Source: Candidatus Endomicrobiellum agilis
GTDB lineage: Bacteria; Elusimicrobiota; Endomicrobiia; Endomicrobiales; Endomicrobiaceae
DNA length: 64,000 nucleotides
Assembly (NCBI GenBank): GCA_020328155.1
Contig: JAIXMX010000004.1
Location: 1 to 64,000 of the forward strand
Direction: 5' to 3'
Below the pieces are notes generated by a model that worked only from the letters and a program-made list of their open reading frames with translations, made no database searches and was not told where the DNA came from. The position numbers were made by a program, and so were the translations under genes. Below, piece after piece: positions 46,104 through 55,002 of the stretch. Position 1 is the stretch's first letter. The number at the start of each line of letters is the position of its first letter.

Positions 46104-46374
46104 AATTAAGAGACGGAGTATTTTGTAAAGTAAATCCCATTGTCTTTTGCTTTGTAGATAGCGAGGTGTTACTGTCGAGAATTGGCAGCAAGGTAAAATG
46201 TTGTCCCCGCTTTCTTGGAGGATGTATGACATTATGTTGTTGCATTGGCAGCAAGAGTACATATTTGTTAGTTTAATTTGTCGTATAGCTTTGTTGTGAA
46301 GTCTTGAAAAGTCTATTTTAATCGAGTGTGTTCGGGGCTTCTCGATATGACAAACCGTTTGTTGAAGGACTAAA

Positions 46375-47244
46375 ATGAGAAAAATTATAGACACCACAAT
46401 TGAAACAATAATTTTTATCTGCGGAATATTATCTATTATTTTTGTCGTTTTAATTTTTGGTTTTCTGTTTAAAGAAGGTTTTGCTTTTTTTAAAAGTTTC
46501 GGTATTATAGAATTTATTACCGGACGATTTTGGTATCCAACTTCGAATACTCCGTCATTCGGTATTTTTCCTTTTATTATTGGATCTATTTTAGTAACTG
46601 TGGGAGCATGTATAATAGCGGTTCCTATTGGCGTTATGACTGCACTTTATATTTCAGAAGTTGCTCCTAAAGGCATACGAGACGTTTTGAAGTCTGCAGT
46701 CGAACTTATGACTGCAATTCCAAGCGTAGTTGTAGGATTTGTCGGAATGGTTACGCTTGTTCCTTTTATTAGAACACTTTTCAACATACCCACCGGACTT
46801 ACGGCTTTTTCTGGATCAATAATGCTTGCGTTCATGGCTATGCCTACAATAGTGACAATATCAGAGGATGCAATGCGCTCAGTTCCTTGGCAATATAAGG
46901 AAGGAGCGCTTGCTTTGGGAGCGACTAAGTGGCAGACTATAAGAAGAATTGTATTAAAAGCAGCAATGCCAGGAGTAATTGCTGCAATAATGCTTGGAGT
47001 AGGCAGAGTTATCGGAGAGACGATGACTGTTATGATGATAACAGGAAATTCGGCACGTATTCCGCTCTCGATATTTGAGCCAGTGAGAACTATGACGGCG
47101 GTGGTAGCTGCCGAGATGGGAGAGACTGTCAGAGGCGGCATGCATTACAAATCATTATTTGCCATAGCGCTTGTACTTTTTCTAATAACGTTTATCATAA
47201 ATTTTATAGCGGATTTATTTCTTGGGAAAAATAAGAATAAATGA
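46375..47244 (+). CDS. pstC: Phosphate ABC transporter permease PstC
   Basis: 289 residues with about six membrane segments. PIGVMTALYISEVAP near residue 86, ELMTAIPSVVVGFVGM and the coupling motif EGALALGATKWQTIRRIVLKAA near 176 identify a phosphate permease. About 270 bases of decayed-looking sequence with two TTGGCAGCAAG copies separate it from pstS. Its stop overlaps pstA by 4 bases. No Pho box could be recognised. Confidence 0.93.
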   Translation: MRKIIDTTIETIIFICGILSIIFVVLIFGFLFKEGFAFFKSFGIIEFITGRFWYPTSNTPSFGIFPFIIGSILVTVGACIIAVPIGVMTALYISEVAPKGIRDVLKSAVELMTAIPSVVVGFVGMVTLVPFIRTLFNIPTGLTAFSGSIMLAFMAMPTIVTISEDAMRSVPWQYKEGALALGATKWQTIRRIVLKAAMPGVIAAIMLGVGRVIGETMTVMMITGNSARIPLSIFEPVRTMTAVVAAEMGETVRGGMHYKSLFAIALVLFLITFIINFIADLFLGKNKNK

Positions 47245-48095
47245 TAAAACTAAGCCCTAAGTTATCGCAAAGACTTTCATACACAATTCTCTTTCTTGCG
47301 ACTCTTTTGGCTATTATTCCTGTTAGTGCGATAATTTTTACAATCATAAAGAATGGAGCATCTGCTATAACTTGGGAGTTTTTGACTGCGATGCCGAAGA
47401 ACGGAATGCACGGAGGTGGAATTCTTCCTGCAATACTTGGCACTCTTTCAATAGTTACTTGTACTATTGTGATAACTCTTCCAATAGGTGTTTGTGCGGC
47501 AATATATTTAAACGAGTATGCAAAAGATAATTTGCTTACAAGAATAATTAAACTTGCTATCATAAATTTAGCAGGTGTTCCGTCAGTTGTTTACGGATTG
47601 TTTGGACTCGGCATTTTTGTTATGTTTTTAAAACTGGACGTTTCTATTATTGCAGGAGCTTTAACTCTGTCTATAATGGAACTTCCAGTCATAATAACCA
47701 CGTCGCGCAGTGCGTTAAATAGCGTTCCATATTCGTTTAGAGAAGCGAGTTTGTCGCTTGGCGTAAGCCGCTGGCAGACTATAAGATATATAGTGCTTCC
47801 GAATGCTCTTCCCGGTATTTTGACAGGAGCGATACTAAGCATTTCAAGAATATCGGGCGAGACGGCACCTGTATTATTTACTGCGGCGGCATTTTCTGTC
47901 CCGCATTTGCCGCATTCCATATTTGATCAGGTAATGGTTTTGCCGTATCATTTGTATATTATTTCGACGCAGATCCCTAATATGCCAAAAAATATTATAT
48001 TCGGCACAGCTCTTGTGCTTCTGATGATGGTTTTGACAATGAGTTTTATTGCAATTGTTGCGAGAATTTATTTCAGGAAACGCAGAAAATGGTAG
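47241..48095 (+). CDS. pstA: Phosphate ABC transporter permease PstA
   Basis: 284 residues, six membrane segments. FLTAMPKNGMHGGGILPAILGTL near residue 50 and the coupling loop EASLSLGVSRWQTIRYIVLPNALPG near 170 are the family marks, with SGETAPVLFTAAAF after it. It pairs with PstC as a heterodimer. The stop overlaps the first pstB by 7 bases. Confidence 0.94.
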   Translation: MIKLSPKLSQRLSYTILFLATLLAIIPVSAIIFTIIKNGASAITWEFLTAMPKNGMHGGGILPAILGTLSIVTCTIVITLPIGVCAAIYLNEYAKDNLLTRIIKLAIINLAGVPSVVYGLFGLGIFVMFLKLDVSIIAGALTLSIMELPVIITTSRSALNSVPYSFREASLSLGVSRWQTIRYIVLPNALPGILTGAILSISRISGETAPVLFTAAAFSVPHLPHSIFDQVMVLPYHLYIISTQIPNMPKNIIFGTALVLLMMVLTMSFIAIVARIYFRKRRKW

Positions 48096-48841
48096 ATAAA
48101 ATTAAAGTTGAAAATTTAAGTTGTTATTACGATAAAAAATGTGCTTTGGAGTCTTTGAATATTAGCATTGTCCAAAATGAAATTTTAAGTATTATAGGTC
48201 CAGCAAACAGTGGCAAGACGACGTTTTTGAGAACTCTAAATAGAATGAACGATTTTGATAAAACTTACTCTCGTAAAGGTAAAGTTTATCTAGTCGGTGA
48301 CAATATTTTTGATATGAATATGGAAAATTTGAGAAAACGTGTAGGTATGCTTTTCGCAATGCCTATACCGCTTCCTATGAGTATATATGAAAATGTTGTC
48401 TATGCTCCGAAACGTCTTGGGCTTATTTCAAAGAAATCAGAACTAGAGACTATAGTTGAACAGGCTTTGAAAGATGCTTCTTTGTGGGATGAAGTTAAAG
48501 ACAGGTTAGACTCGTCCGCAATGAAAATATCCGGTGGACAGCAGCAAAGGCTTTGTATTGCAAGAATTCTTGCGATTAACCCAGAAGTTATTTTATTTGA
48601 TGAACCCTGCTCTGGACTTGATCCGATATCTACGGCAAAGGTTGAAGAATCAATGATTGAGCTTAAACGAAAATATACTATAGTACTTGTGACAAACAAT
48701 GTAAAACAAGCGTCGCGCGTTAGCGACAGAACAGCGTTTTTTCTTATGGGTAAACTTGTTGAAATTGATAAAACTGATAGGTTATTTGTATCTCCGAAAG
48801 AAAAACAGACGGAAGATTATATTACTGGACGTTTTGGTTGA
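48089..48841 (+). CDS. pstB: Phosphate ABC transporter ATP-binding protein, first copy
   Basis: 250 residues. It has Walker A IIGPANSGKTTFLRTLNRMND (GPANSGKT in place of the usual GPSGCGKS), the Q-loop region MLFAMPIPLPMSIYENV, an intact signature SGGQQQRLCIARIL, Walker B VILFDEPCSGLDP, and TNNVKQASRVSD as H-loop, where the usual His of TH(N) is Asn. So it has a good signature but an altered H-switch. It is followed by a second, unlike PstB. A heterodimer of the two is a reasonable inference. Confidence 0.88.
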   Translation: MVDKIKVENLSCYYDKKCALESLNISIVQNEILSIIGPANSGKTTFLRTLNRMNDFDKTYSRKGKVYLVGDNIFDMNMENLRKRVGMLFAMPIPLPMSIYENVVYAPKRLGLISKKSELETIVEQALKDASLWDEVKDRLDSSAMKISGGQQQRLCIARILAINPEVILFDEPCSGLDPISTAKVEESMIELKRKYTIVLVTNNVKQASRVSDRTAFFLMGKLVEIDKTDRLFVSPKEKQTEDYITGRFG

Positions 48842-48955
48842 TAATTGCAATTTTGTCATTTGTTGTTTCTGTGTATTCAATGATATCGTTTCCGACTGTT
48901 ACAATGCCACTATTTTTATAGACGTTGTTCTATGCGGTTAATTTTTGAGGAATAT

Positions 48956-49711
48956 ATGTCAAAAATAGAGATAAAAAATTTTAATTTATATTATGCGGAT
49001 TTTCATGCGCTCAAAAATATTAATATCTATATTGAAGAGAAAAAGATTACCGCTATCATAGGTCCGTCGGGTTGTGGTAAGTCCACTCTTTTAAGATCAA
49101 TAAACAGAATAAACGATACGATAGATAACGTATCTACAAGCGGCATAATCAATATCTTCGGCGAAGATATTTATGGCAGTAAAATTGACGTAGATACTTT
49201 AAGAAGAAATGTTGGAATGGTTTTCCAAAGACCCAATCCTTTTCCAATTTCAATTTATGAAAATGTCGCTTTTGGTTTAAGAGTTAATAGAATAGCTTCA
49301 AATAAGAATATTATTGACGAAACTGTGGAAAAAAGTTTAAAGGCCGTTTTATTATGGGATGATATTAAAGATAAACTGCATAAGTTGGCATTAAGTTTGA
49401 CTTTAGAACAACAACAGAGACTTTGCATTGCGAGGGTTATTGCTGTAGCTCCTCATATTGTTCTTCTTGATGAGCCTTGCTCTTCTTTAGATCCGGTTGC
49501 GACGCAGAGAATTGAGCAACTGATGATTCAATTAAGAGACAAATATACGATTGTAATAGTGACGCATAATATGCAGCAGGCGGCAAGAGTTTCGCATGAT
49601 ACCGCCTTCATGCTTCTTGGCGAGCTTATAGAATTCGATAAAACTGAAAAAATATTTACAAATCCATCAAAAAAAGAGACTGAGGATTATGTAAGCGGCA
49701 GGTTTGGTTAA
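48956..49711 (+). CDS. pstB: Phosphate ABC transporter ATP-binding protein, second copy
   Basis: 252 residues from the ATG at 48956, with GAGG 6 bases upstream. Walker A GPSGCGKSTLLRSINRIND and H-loop VTHNMQQAARVSHD are intact, but the signature is LSLTLEQQQRLCIAR, with LTLEQ in place of LSGGQ. Walker B VLLDEPCSSLDP is normal. It thus complements the first copy: one has a good signature, the other a good H-switch. A 114-base gap separates the two. Confidence 0.88.
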   Translation: MSKIEIKNFNLYYADFHALKNINIYIEEKKITAIIGPSGCGKSTLLRSINRINDTIDNVSTSGIINIFGEDIYGSKIDVDTLRRNVGMVFQRPNPFPISIYENVAFGLRVNRIASNKNIIDETVEKSLKAVLLWDDIKDKLHKLALSLTLEQQQRLCIARVIAVAPHIVLLDEPCSSLDPVATQRIEQLMIQLRDKYTIVIVTHNMQQAARVSHDTAFMLLGELIEFDKTEKIFTNPSKKETEDYVSGRFG

Positions 49712-49781
49712 ATATAGAGACTAAAATGGAACGATAGAGATATTGTTTGTTGTCATTGCCAAACAACTTTGAGGAGGAAGT

Positions 49782-50447
49782 ATGCGGCGTTTTGATGTTG
49801 AAATGAGTAATTTACAAAATCATCTCCTTGATATGGCAGAGCTTGTTCAGAAAATGATAAAAACTGCAATGCAAGAGCTTGTTGAAAGAGATCCAAAACA
49901 GGCTGATACCGTATGCTGCCTTGAAAGGGAAGTTAACGTTAAGGAAATAGTTATTGATGATAAATGTCTAAAACTTATAGCTTTAAATCAACCTGTAGGC
50001 GTCGATTTAAGATTTATAACCTCTGCAATGCGTATTAACAGCGATTTAGAGAGAATGGGCGACGAAGCTGTAAATATAAGCGAAATGGCTTTGGATCTAA
50101 TAAGATATCCCGAACTTAAGTCTCTTGTTTATATTCCTAAAATGGTAGAAATTGTGCAGAGTATGGTAATGGACTGTATAAAAGCTTTTAATACAAGCGA
50201 TTCCAAACTTGCATTGTCAGTGCTTGCGAGAGATGATGAAGTTGATGATTTAAAAGATAAAGTTCTCGCGAATCTTAAAAATTTAATGCTTAAATCTCCG
50301 AATATTGACAACATTCAAAGAACTATAGATTTAATTTTTGTGGCGAAGAGCATAGAGAGGCTAGGCGATCATGCTACAAATATAAGTGAGGATGTTATTT
50401 TTATGATACATGGAAAGGATGTGCGCCACCTGTGTATAACGATGTAG
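49782..50447 (+). CDS. phoU: Phosphate regulon regulator PhoU
   Basis: 221 residues, two PhoU repeats (about 10-95 and 115-205). Metal-site motifs include RFITSAMRINSDLERMGDEAVNI near residue 78 and KSIERLGDHATNISED near 190. GGAGGA precedes the ATG. PhoU joins Pst activity to PhoR signalling and limits phosphate uptake; no phoR or phoB is here. The C-terminal end is GKDVRHLCITM; most PhoU proteins end close to GKxVRH, so the last five residues probably belong to sequence that arrived with the next gene, whose GTG lies inside them. Confidence 0.93.
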   Translation: MRRFDVEMSNLQNHLLDMAELVQKMIKTAMQELVERDPKQADTVCCLEREVNVKEIVIDDKCLKLIALNQPVGVDLRFITSAMRINSDLERMGDEAVNISEMALDLIRYPELKSLVYIPKMVEIVQSMVMDCIKAFNTSDSKLALSVLARDDEVDDLKDKVLANLKNLMLKSPNIDNIQRTIDLIFVAKSIERLGDHATNISEDVIFMIHGKDVRHLCITM

Positions 50448-52066
50448 AAAAAATATCTTTCGAAGATGTAAAGAAACAGATAAACACAAAATTTATAGAT
50501 CAAGACTGGATAACGGTTTTTAGTCGTAATTTTGAAGACGATTTTAATAGTAGTGGCTTGTGTAGTGCGATAGTAGATATTGATAAAGTTGGCAAGTCGT
50601 TGCAAGATTGTAAATTGGAAATGATTGAATGCGATCGTCCTGGACTTACAGAGTACTATAAAGGTGGTGAAAAATATAGGGAAGAGTATCATAGATTTAG
50701 CGTGGAAGGTTTTGAGCCGTTAATTTATCGTCGAGAATTTGGACGTAAAGATGGATATTTAGAATTATCAGAAGAGTTTAGGCTTTATCACAATTTATAT
50801 GAGATTTACAACTCTCCGGATAAAAGAGAATATTTATATTTTAATAGTAATGGGGACGAAGAAATAGTTGCAAAAGTTGATAAAAATGAGGTGCTTATAA
50901 AATTGAGATTCTTGAAAGATTACATTTCAGTGAGAAAGAAGCATTTGTTTATTGATTTTTATTTTATAAGATTTAGTAAAAAGACAATAAAAGAACTAGG
51001 AATAAGCGAGATAAATGAAAATAGTTCCTCTGAGGAGTATTTTTATAATCATACAATTGATGAGGATACATATTTGCCTGATTGGAAAACCAGAAGCTGG
51101 ATTAATGGCAAAGTTCTGATTAAAAGTATTAAAGATTATAGACCTAATATAGAAGAAAATGATAAGTTTGAAGAATTTATTATTGGTTGTGATGAGAATG
51201 GGAAGTTTATATCGTTTTCGTGTGATGAGAAAAAACTGGGGAATGATTTTGGAGAAAATCCTGATGCTCCCCAATATGTTACACCTGTATTTTTTAGTAA
51301 AGATGTGTTAAAAAAATACTATGACAATCCAAGTAGATATTTAGTAGAAGATTGTCACATTTCATGCGAGGGAGCAAGGTCTATTAGATTGGATAATAAT
51401 TGTGATGATTATGTAATAGTCCTACTCGGAGATTTAGGAAATCTCCATCATAAAGAACAGCTGTACTGGAAAAGCTTTAATATCTCTCCGCGCAAGGAAG
51501 GGTTTAGCGTTACAGGATATAAACGTTTTGTTGCTGGAGAATTTTGCGATCCTGTTAAAGCGGATTTTTACTTAAAGATGAGATTAGAACAATTTAATGA
51601 ATTATGGATTAAGAAATATAACTGGCATTTATTCAAATCTTTATCCAAAGAGGATTCTCATTATTTAGAAGCCCTTCACTTATTAACCAGTCAAGACAAT
51701 AGAAAAGAATTTGATGAGCAAATACTTGCTTTAACTAAGATTTTTATTGATTCGTTAAATGAAAAAGAGTTGGTTAAGCAAATAAATTTAGATTCAACAA
51801 AAATAAAAGATATCAAAGGAATAAGTAAATTTGAATTATTTTTAAAGAATAATAATGTGAGAATTCCTGATATGATTGAGCTTTTAAGGAATCTTCAGGA
51901 TTTACGTTCTTCAACAGTTGCCCATAGACGAAGTGAGAAACTAAATAAAAAGATTTCATCTTATTTTAAACTGGACGAAAAGAAATTAGATGAGATACTA
52001 AAGGATGTTTTTGTTAAATTAATACAGATAATTGATGTGATAGAAAAACATTTACTATTGAATTAA
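50432..52066 (+). CDS. Unrecognised 544-residue protein with a C-terminal HEPN-like motif
   Basis: GTG start within the last 16 bases of phoU; AAGGA lies about 13 bases upstream. I do not recognise the N-terminal 430 residues. They are charged and beta-rich, with no signal peptide or membrane segment. The last 100 residues are helical and contain DLRSSTVAHRRSE, where Arg492 and His498 give the R-x(4-6)-H motif of HEPN ribonucleases, with nearby FLKNNNVRIPDMIELLR. HEPN domains are common in abortive-infection and toxin proteins, which would fit a mobile gene placed exactly at the phoU end. Function unproven; the motif is short and could be chance. The frame is long and unbroken, so the gene is probably under selection. 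Confidence 0.7.
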   Translation: MYNDVEKISFEDVKKQINTKFIDQDWITVFSRNFEDDFNSSGLCSAIVDIDKVGKSLQDCKLEMIECDRPGLTEYYKGGEKYREEYHRFSVEGFEPLIYRREFGRKDGYLELSEEFRLYHNLYEIYNSPDKREYLYFNSNGDEEIVAKVDKNEVLIKLRFLKDYISVRKKHLFIDFYFIRFSKKTIKELGISEINENSSSEEYFYNHTIDEDTYLPDWKTRSWINGKVLIKSIKDYRPNIEENDKFEEFIIGCDENGKFISFSCDEKKLGNDFGENPDAPQYVTPVFFSKDVLKKYYDNPSRYLVEDCHISCEGARSIRLDNNCDDYVIVLLGDLGNLHHKEQLYWKSFNISPRKEGFSVTGYKRFVAGEFCDPVKADFYLKMRLEQFNELWIKKYNWHLFKSLSKEDSHYLEALHLLTSQDNRKEFDEQILALTKIFIDSLNEKELVKQINLDSTKIKDIKGISKFELFLKNNNVRIPDMIELLRNLQDLRSSTVAHRRSEKLNKKISSYFKLDEKKLDEILKDVFVKLIQIIDVIEKHLLLN

Positions 52067-52117
52067 ATATGAACGGACTTTAAATTAAAATGTAAGTAAT
52101 GTAAGTATGGAAATTAT

Positions 52118-52732
52118 ATGTCAATAAAAATTGCGGTTTTTGATTTAGGAAATGTCATTTTTAAGTTTGATTTGTCAAAATTTACTAAAGCGTATCTAAA
52201 AAAGACTCGCAGGCATAAAGTAAACGATTTTGACGAGCTGATTTCTGTCTATTCAGATATTGCTTATTCCTACGAAAAAGGAAATATGTCATCTTTAGAT
52301 TTTTACAATGCAATGGTTAAAAGAACCGAGTATAGCGGGACTTATAATGAATTTTCCGCTATATGGAATGATATTTTTAAGCCTATACCTGAAACGATAA
52401 AAATTGTTACCTCTCTGGTGCAAAATTATCAAGTTGCTGTACTTTCAAATACAAATGAACTTCATTTCAATTATTTAAAAGAGTGTTATCCCGATATTTT
52501 TCTGCTTTTTAATAAATTTTTTCTTTCGCACGAAATGCACTTGAGGAAACCGGAAGATGAGATTTTTAAGCATGTAGTACGGTATTACGGCATCTTGCCG
52601 AGTGAAATGTTTTACGTTGACGATATAAAAGAAAATGTAGAAGCTGCGAGAAATAATGGAATAAATGCTCACTTGTTTACGGATCAATTAGAACTTACCA
52701 GGCAGCTGAAAAGTCAAAAGGTACGGATATGA
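52118..52732 (+). CDS. HAD-superfamily hydrolase
   Basis: 204 residues. Motif I is FDLGNVIFKFD near residue 8, where the usual DxDG(T/V) second Asp is Gly-Asn (DLGNV), as in the YihX-like subclass. Motif II is LSNTN near 109, motif III Lys sits in LRKPEDEIF near 148, and motif IV VDDIKENVEAARNNG near 166. It is a HAD class IA phosphatase; substrate unknown (small sugar or nucleotide phosphates for YihX-like members). The stop overlaps the next gene by 4 bases. Confidence 0.87.
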   Translation: MSIKIAVFDLGNVIFKFDLSKFTKAYLKKTRRHKVNDFDELISVYSDIAYSYEKGNMSSLDFYNAMVKRTEYSGTYNEFSAIWNDIFKPIPETIKIVTSLVQNYQVAVLSNTNELHFNYLKECYPDIFLLFNKFFLSHEMHLRKPEDEIFKHVVRYYGILPSEMFYVDDIKENVEAARNNGINAHLFTDQLELTRQLKSQKVRI

Positions 52733-53139
52733 CGGATTTCGGAGTAAGTCCAAAAAAACAAGAGAAACTTAATAGAAAATTTGAAAAATATGGGGTTGAA
52801 GAATCGGATATTGAAGAGAAGTTTATCCGTTCTCCGGGGAAAGGCGGACAGAATGTCAATAAAGTTTCGACAACCGTTTATTTGAAGCATTCTCCGACGG
52901 GAATAGAAATAAAATGTCACAGAGAGAGAACTCAGGGATTAAATAGATTTTTTGCAAGAAAGCTGCTTGCAGAGAAAATTGAGGAAAAAATTTTAGGGAA
53001 AATATCCGAGAAACAGCAGAAAATAGAAAAAATCCGCAGACAGAAAAGAAAACGCTCTAAACACGCTAAAGAGAAAATACTTGCGGAAAAGAAGAATGTA
53101 TCTTATAAGAAAGAGATGCGGGAAAAAGTAATTTATTAA
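52729..53139 (+). CDS. Release-factor-like ribosome rescue protein (GGQ domain)
   Basis: 136 residues. SPGKGGQNVNKVSTTVYLKHSPTG (about 44-67) contains the GGQ peptidyl-tRNA hydrolysis motif of class I release factors. There is no codon-recognition domain, and the basic C-terminal tail (RRQKRKRSKHAKEK) should bind the ribosomal mRNA channel, as in ArfB/YaeJ or the mitochondrial C12orf65 type. It would release stalled ribosomes. It overlaps the HAD gene by 4 bases and radC by one. Confidence 0.88.
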   Translation: MTDFGVSPKKQEKLNRKFEKYGVEESDIEEKFIRSPGKGGQNVNKVSTTVYLKHSPTGIEIKCHRERTQGLNRFFARKLLAEKIEEKILGKISEKQQKIEKIRRQKRKRSKHAKEKILAEKKNVSYKKEMREKVIY

Positions 53140-53828
53140 TGGATACAAGAAAATTAAAACCGCATTACCTAGGACACAGATATCGTCTGAGAAAAAAATT
53201 TATTTCCGGAGGATTTAATAATCTTGCGGATTACGAGATATTGGAATTGGTATTGGCATACGTGTTGCCCAGAAAAGATGTAAAAGTTTTAGCAAAAGAA
53301 ATGATAAACAAATTCGGCAGTTTAAAACAAGTTTTTGACGCTGACACAGATGAATTAAAACAAATTAAAGGCATTTCGGATTATTCTGCAGAGTTTCTGT
53401 TATTTTTGAAAAAGTTTACTTCTTTATATTTGTCTTTGGACATAAAAGAAAAAGACAGGTTGTTGTCGCCCGAAAATGTGAAAGATTATTTAGTTTCAGC
53501 CTTAAGCGGCGAGAAAATAGAAAAATTTTACGCGATAATATTAAATTCGGGGAATAGGGTTACTGACTGTTTAGAAATTGAGAGCGGTACTGTAAATAAA
53601 TCTTTGCTTATACCGAGAAAAATTGCAGAAATTGCATTAAAACACAGAGCAGCTTCTATCGTAATAGCGCATAATCATCCCGGTGGTACTTTAAAGCCGT
53701 CGCAAAGCGACATAAATGCAACTGTTGCTGTAAAGAAATCTTTGGAATCTATAGAAATTTCGCTTTTAGATCACATAATAATTTCCAATAACAATTATTT
53801 TAGTTTCAAAGAGTACAATTTGATATAG
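53139..53828 (+). CDS. radC: RadC-like JAB-domain protein
   Basis: 229 residues. N-terminal helix-hairpin-helix-like part (LKQIKGISDYSAEFLL near residue 66), then the JAB/MPN metalloprotease-fold domain with IVIAHNHPGGTLKPSQSD near 178, the HxH...D metal set of RadC. The C-terminal LLDHIIISNNNYFSFKE is typical. RadC was once linked to DNA repair, but its real function is unsettled. The start overlaps the preceding stop by one base. Confidence 0.93.
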   Translation: MDTRKLKPHYLGHRYRLRKKFISGGFNNLADYEILELVLAYVLPRKDVKVLAKEMINKFGSLKQVFDADTDELKQIKGISDYSAEFLLFLKKFTSLYLSLDIKEKDRLLSPENVKDYLVSALSGEKIEKFYAIILNSGNRVTDCLEIESGTVNKSLLIPRKIAEIALKHRAASIVIAHNHPGGTLKPSQSDINATVAVKKSLESIEISLLDHIIISNNNYFSFKEYNLI

Positions 53829-54328
53829 AATTAAAGTGGTACATCGCACAATTATGTAAACGGAAAGAATGATAAAAATTAAAAGTTTTTTGTATGTTTA
53901 ATCCTGCATGCAGCTTAAAAAAGTGAAGCAGTTTCAGAGTTGTTTGTTAAAAAAATCAGGTTCTATAAAAATTGTAAATTACTCTAATTCGAGTGCCGTT
54001 CTGCATAGACAGCTTGAGGTCGAGTTTCATCAATTTGTTTATTCATTATCCATGTATTTATGATTATTTTACACATCTTGTAACTTCCGAGGAAAAGATG
54101 AAAATATGAATATTAAAGTCTGCTTTCTTTTTGGAAAATGGACTTTTTTATTATTTATATATATTCCTCTAACTCCATACATTTAAAGTGTCAATTATTT
54201 TTATGGTTTATTCTATATACGGTTTCATAATTTTGTTATATGAGAAAAAGTAGAGAAAAGAAAAAGTCTATAGCTAATATCAACTTGTTTACTGCGTATA
54301 ACAATGAACATCATATCAGTGAGTATTT
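53829..54328. other. Intergenic region upstream of the B12 cluster
   Basis: About 500 bases. I looked for a cobalamin riboswitch, which would be expected here, but found no convincing B12-box consensus; it could be degenerate. No ORF or clear hairpin is seen. The adenosyltransferase promoter presumably lies near the 3' end. Confidence 0.35.
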
Positions 54329-54844
54329 ATGATAATTATAAGCATGGGCAACGGCAAGGGAAAAACAACTTCTGCTATAGGACAGATAATTCGTTCTTTA
54401 GGACATGGATTTAAAGTTTGCTTTATACAATTATTTAAAGGCGAGGGTTTTTACGGTGAGCAGAAAATTTTAGTTAAGCTGGATAATTTGATTTTTTTTG
54501 CTTTTGCAAAGGAACATCCTTGTTGTGTTAAAGATGTCAATCTTGATGAAGTCGTAAATCAATGCTATTTTGCTATGGAAAAGTTAGAAGAGCTTGTTAA
54601 TAGTTCTGAGAGGTATGATTTGATTGTTTTGGACGAATTTAACGTTGCGTTAAGAGATAAGTTTATCGATGAGAATAAATTCATTGATATTGTAAAACAA
54701 TTATCGCAGAAGTCAAATGTGATTGTAACTGGCAGAGGTGCTCCGCAGTCATTGATTGATATGGCGGATTTAGTTACTGAAATGAAAGAGATTAAACATC
54801 CTTATAAGAGTGGAATAGCGGCACGGAAAGGTATAGAATATTGA
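54329..54844 (+). CDS. cobO: Cob(I)alamin adenosyltransferase
   Basis: 171 residues. P-loop GNGKGKTTSAIG at about 7-18, LFKGEGFYGE near 39, and LIVLDEFNVALRD near 111 fit the CobA/CobO/BtuR type that makes adenosylcobalamin from Co(I) corrinoids and ATP. No de novo corrinoid genes are in the window, so it probably works on imported B12. It heads a B12 salvage cluster with the transport genes and is needed by NrdJ at 36.3-38.6 kb. Confidence 0.92.
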   Translation: MIIISMGNGKGKTTSAIGQIIRSLGHGFKVCFIQLFKGEGFYGEQKILVKLDNLIFFAFAKEHPCCVKDVNLDEVVNQCYFAMEKLEELVNSSERYDLIVLDEFNVALRDKFIDENKFIDIVKQLSQKSNVIVTGRGAPQSLIDMADLVTEMKEIKHPYKSGIAARKGIEY

Positions 54845-55002
54845 AGTTTGAATTGTTGTAAGGGCGAAAGGCAGGGTATAGAAACAGTAAAGATAGTTAA
54901 TCAGGTCTAAAATGGTACTTGAATGACTTGGATGTCGATACAATAGGAATATACATTAGTCATTTCAGACAAATTCGGTTTATCTTAAGTTTTTTTACTT
55001 TT

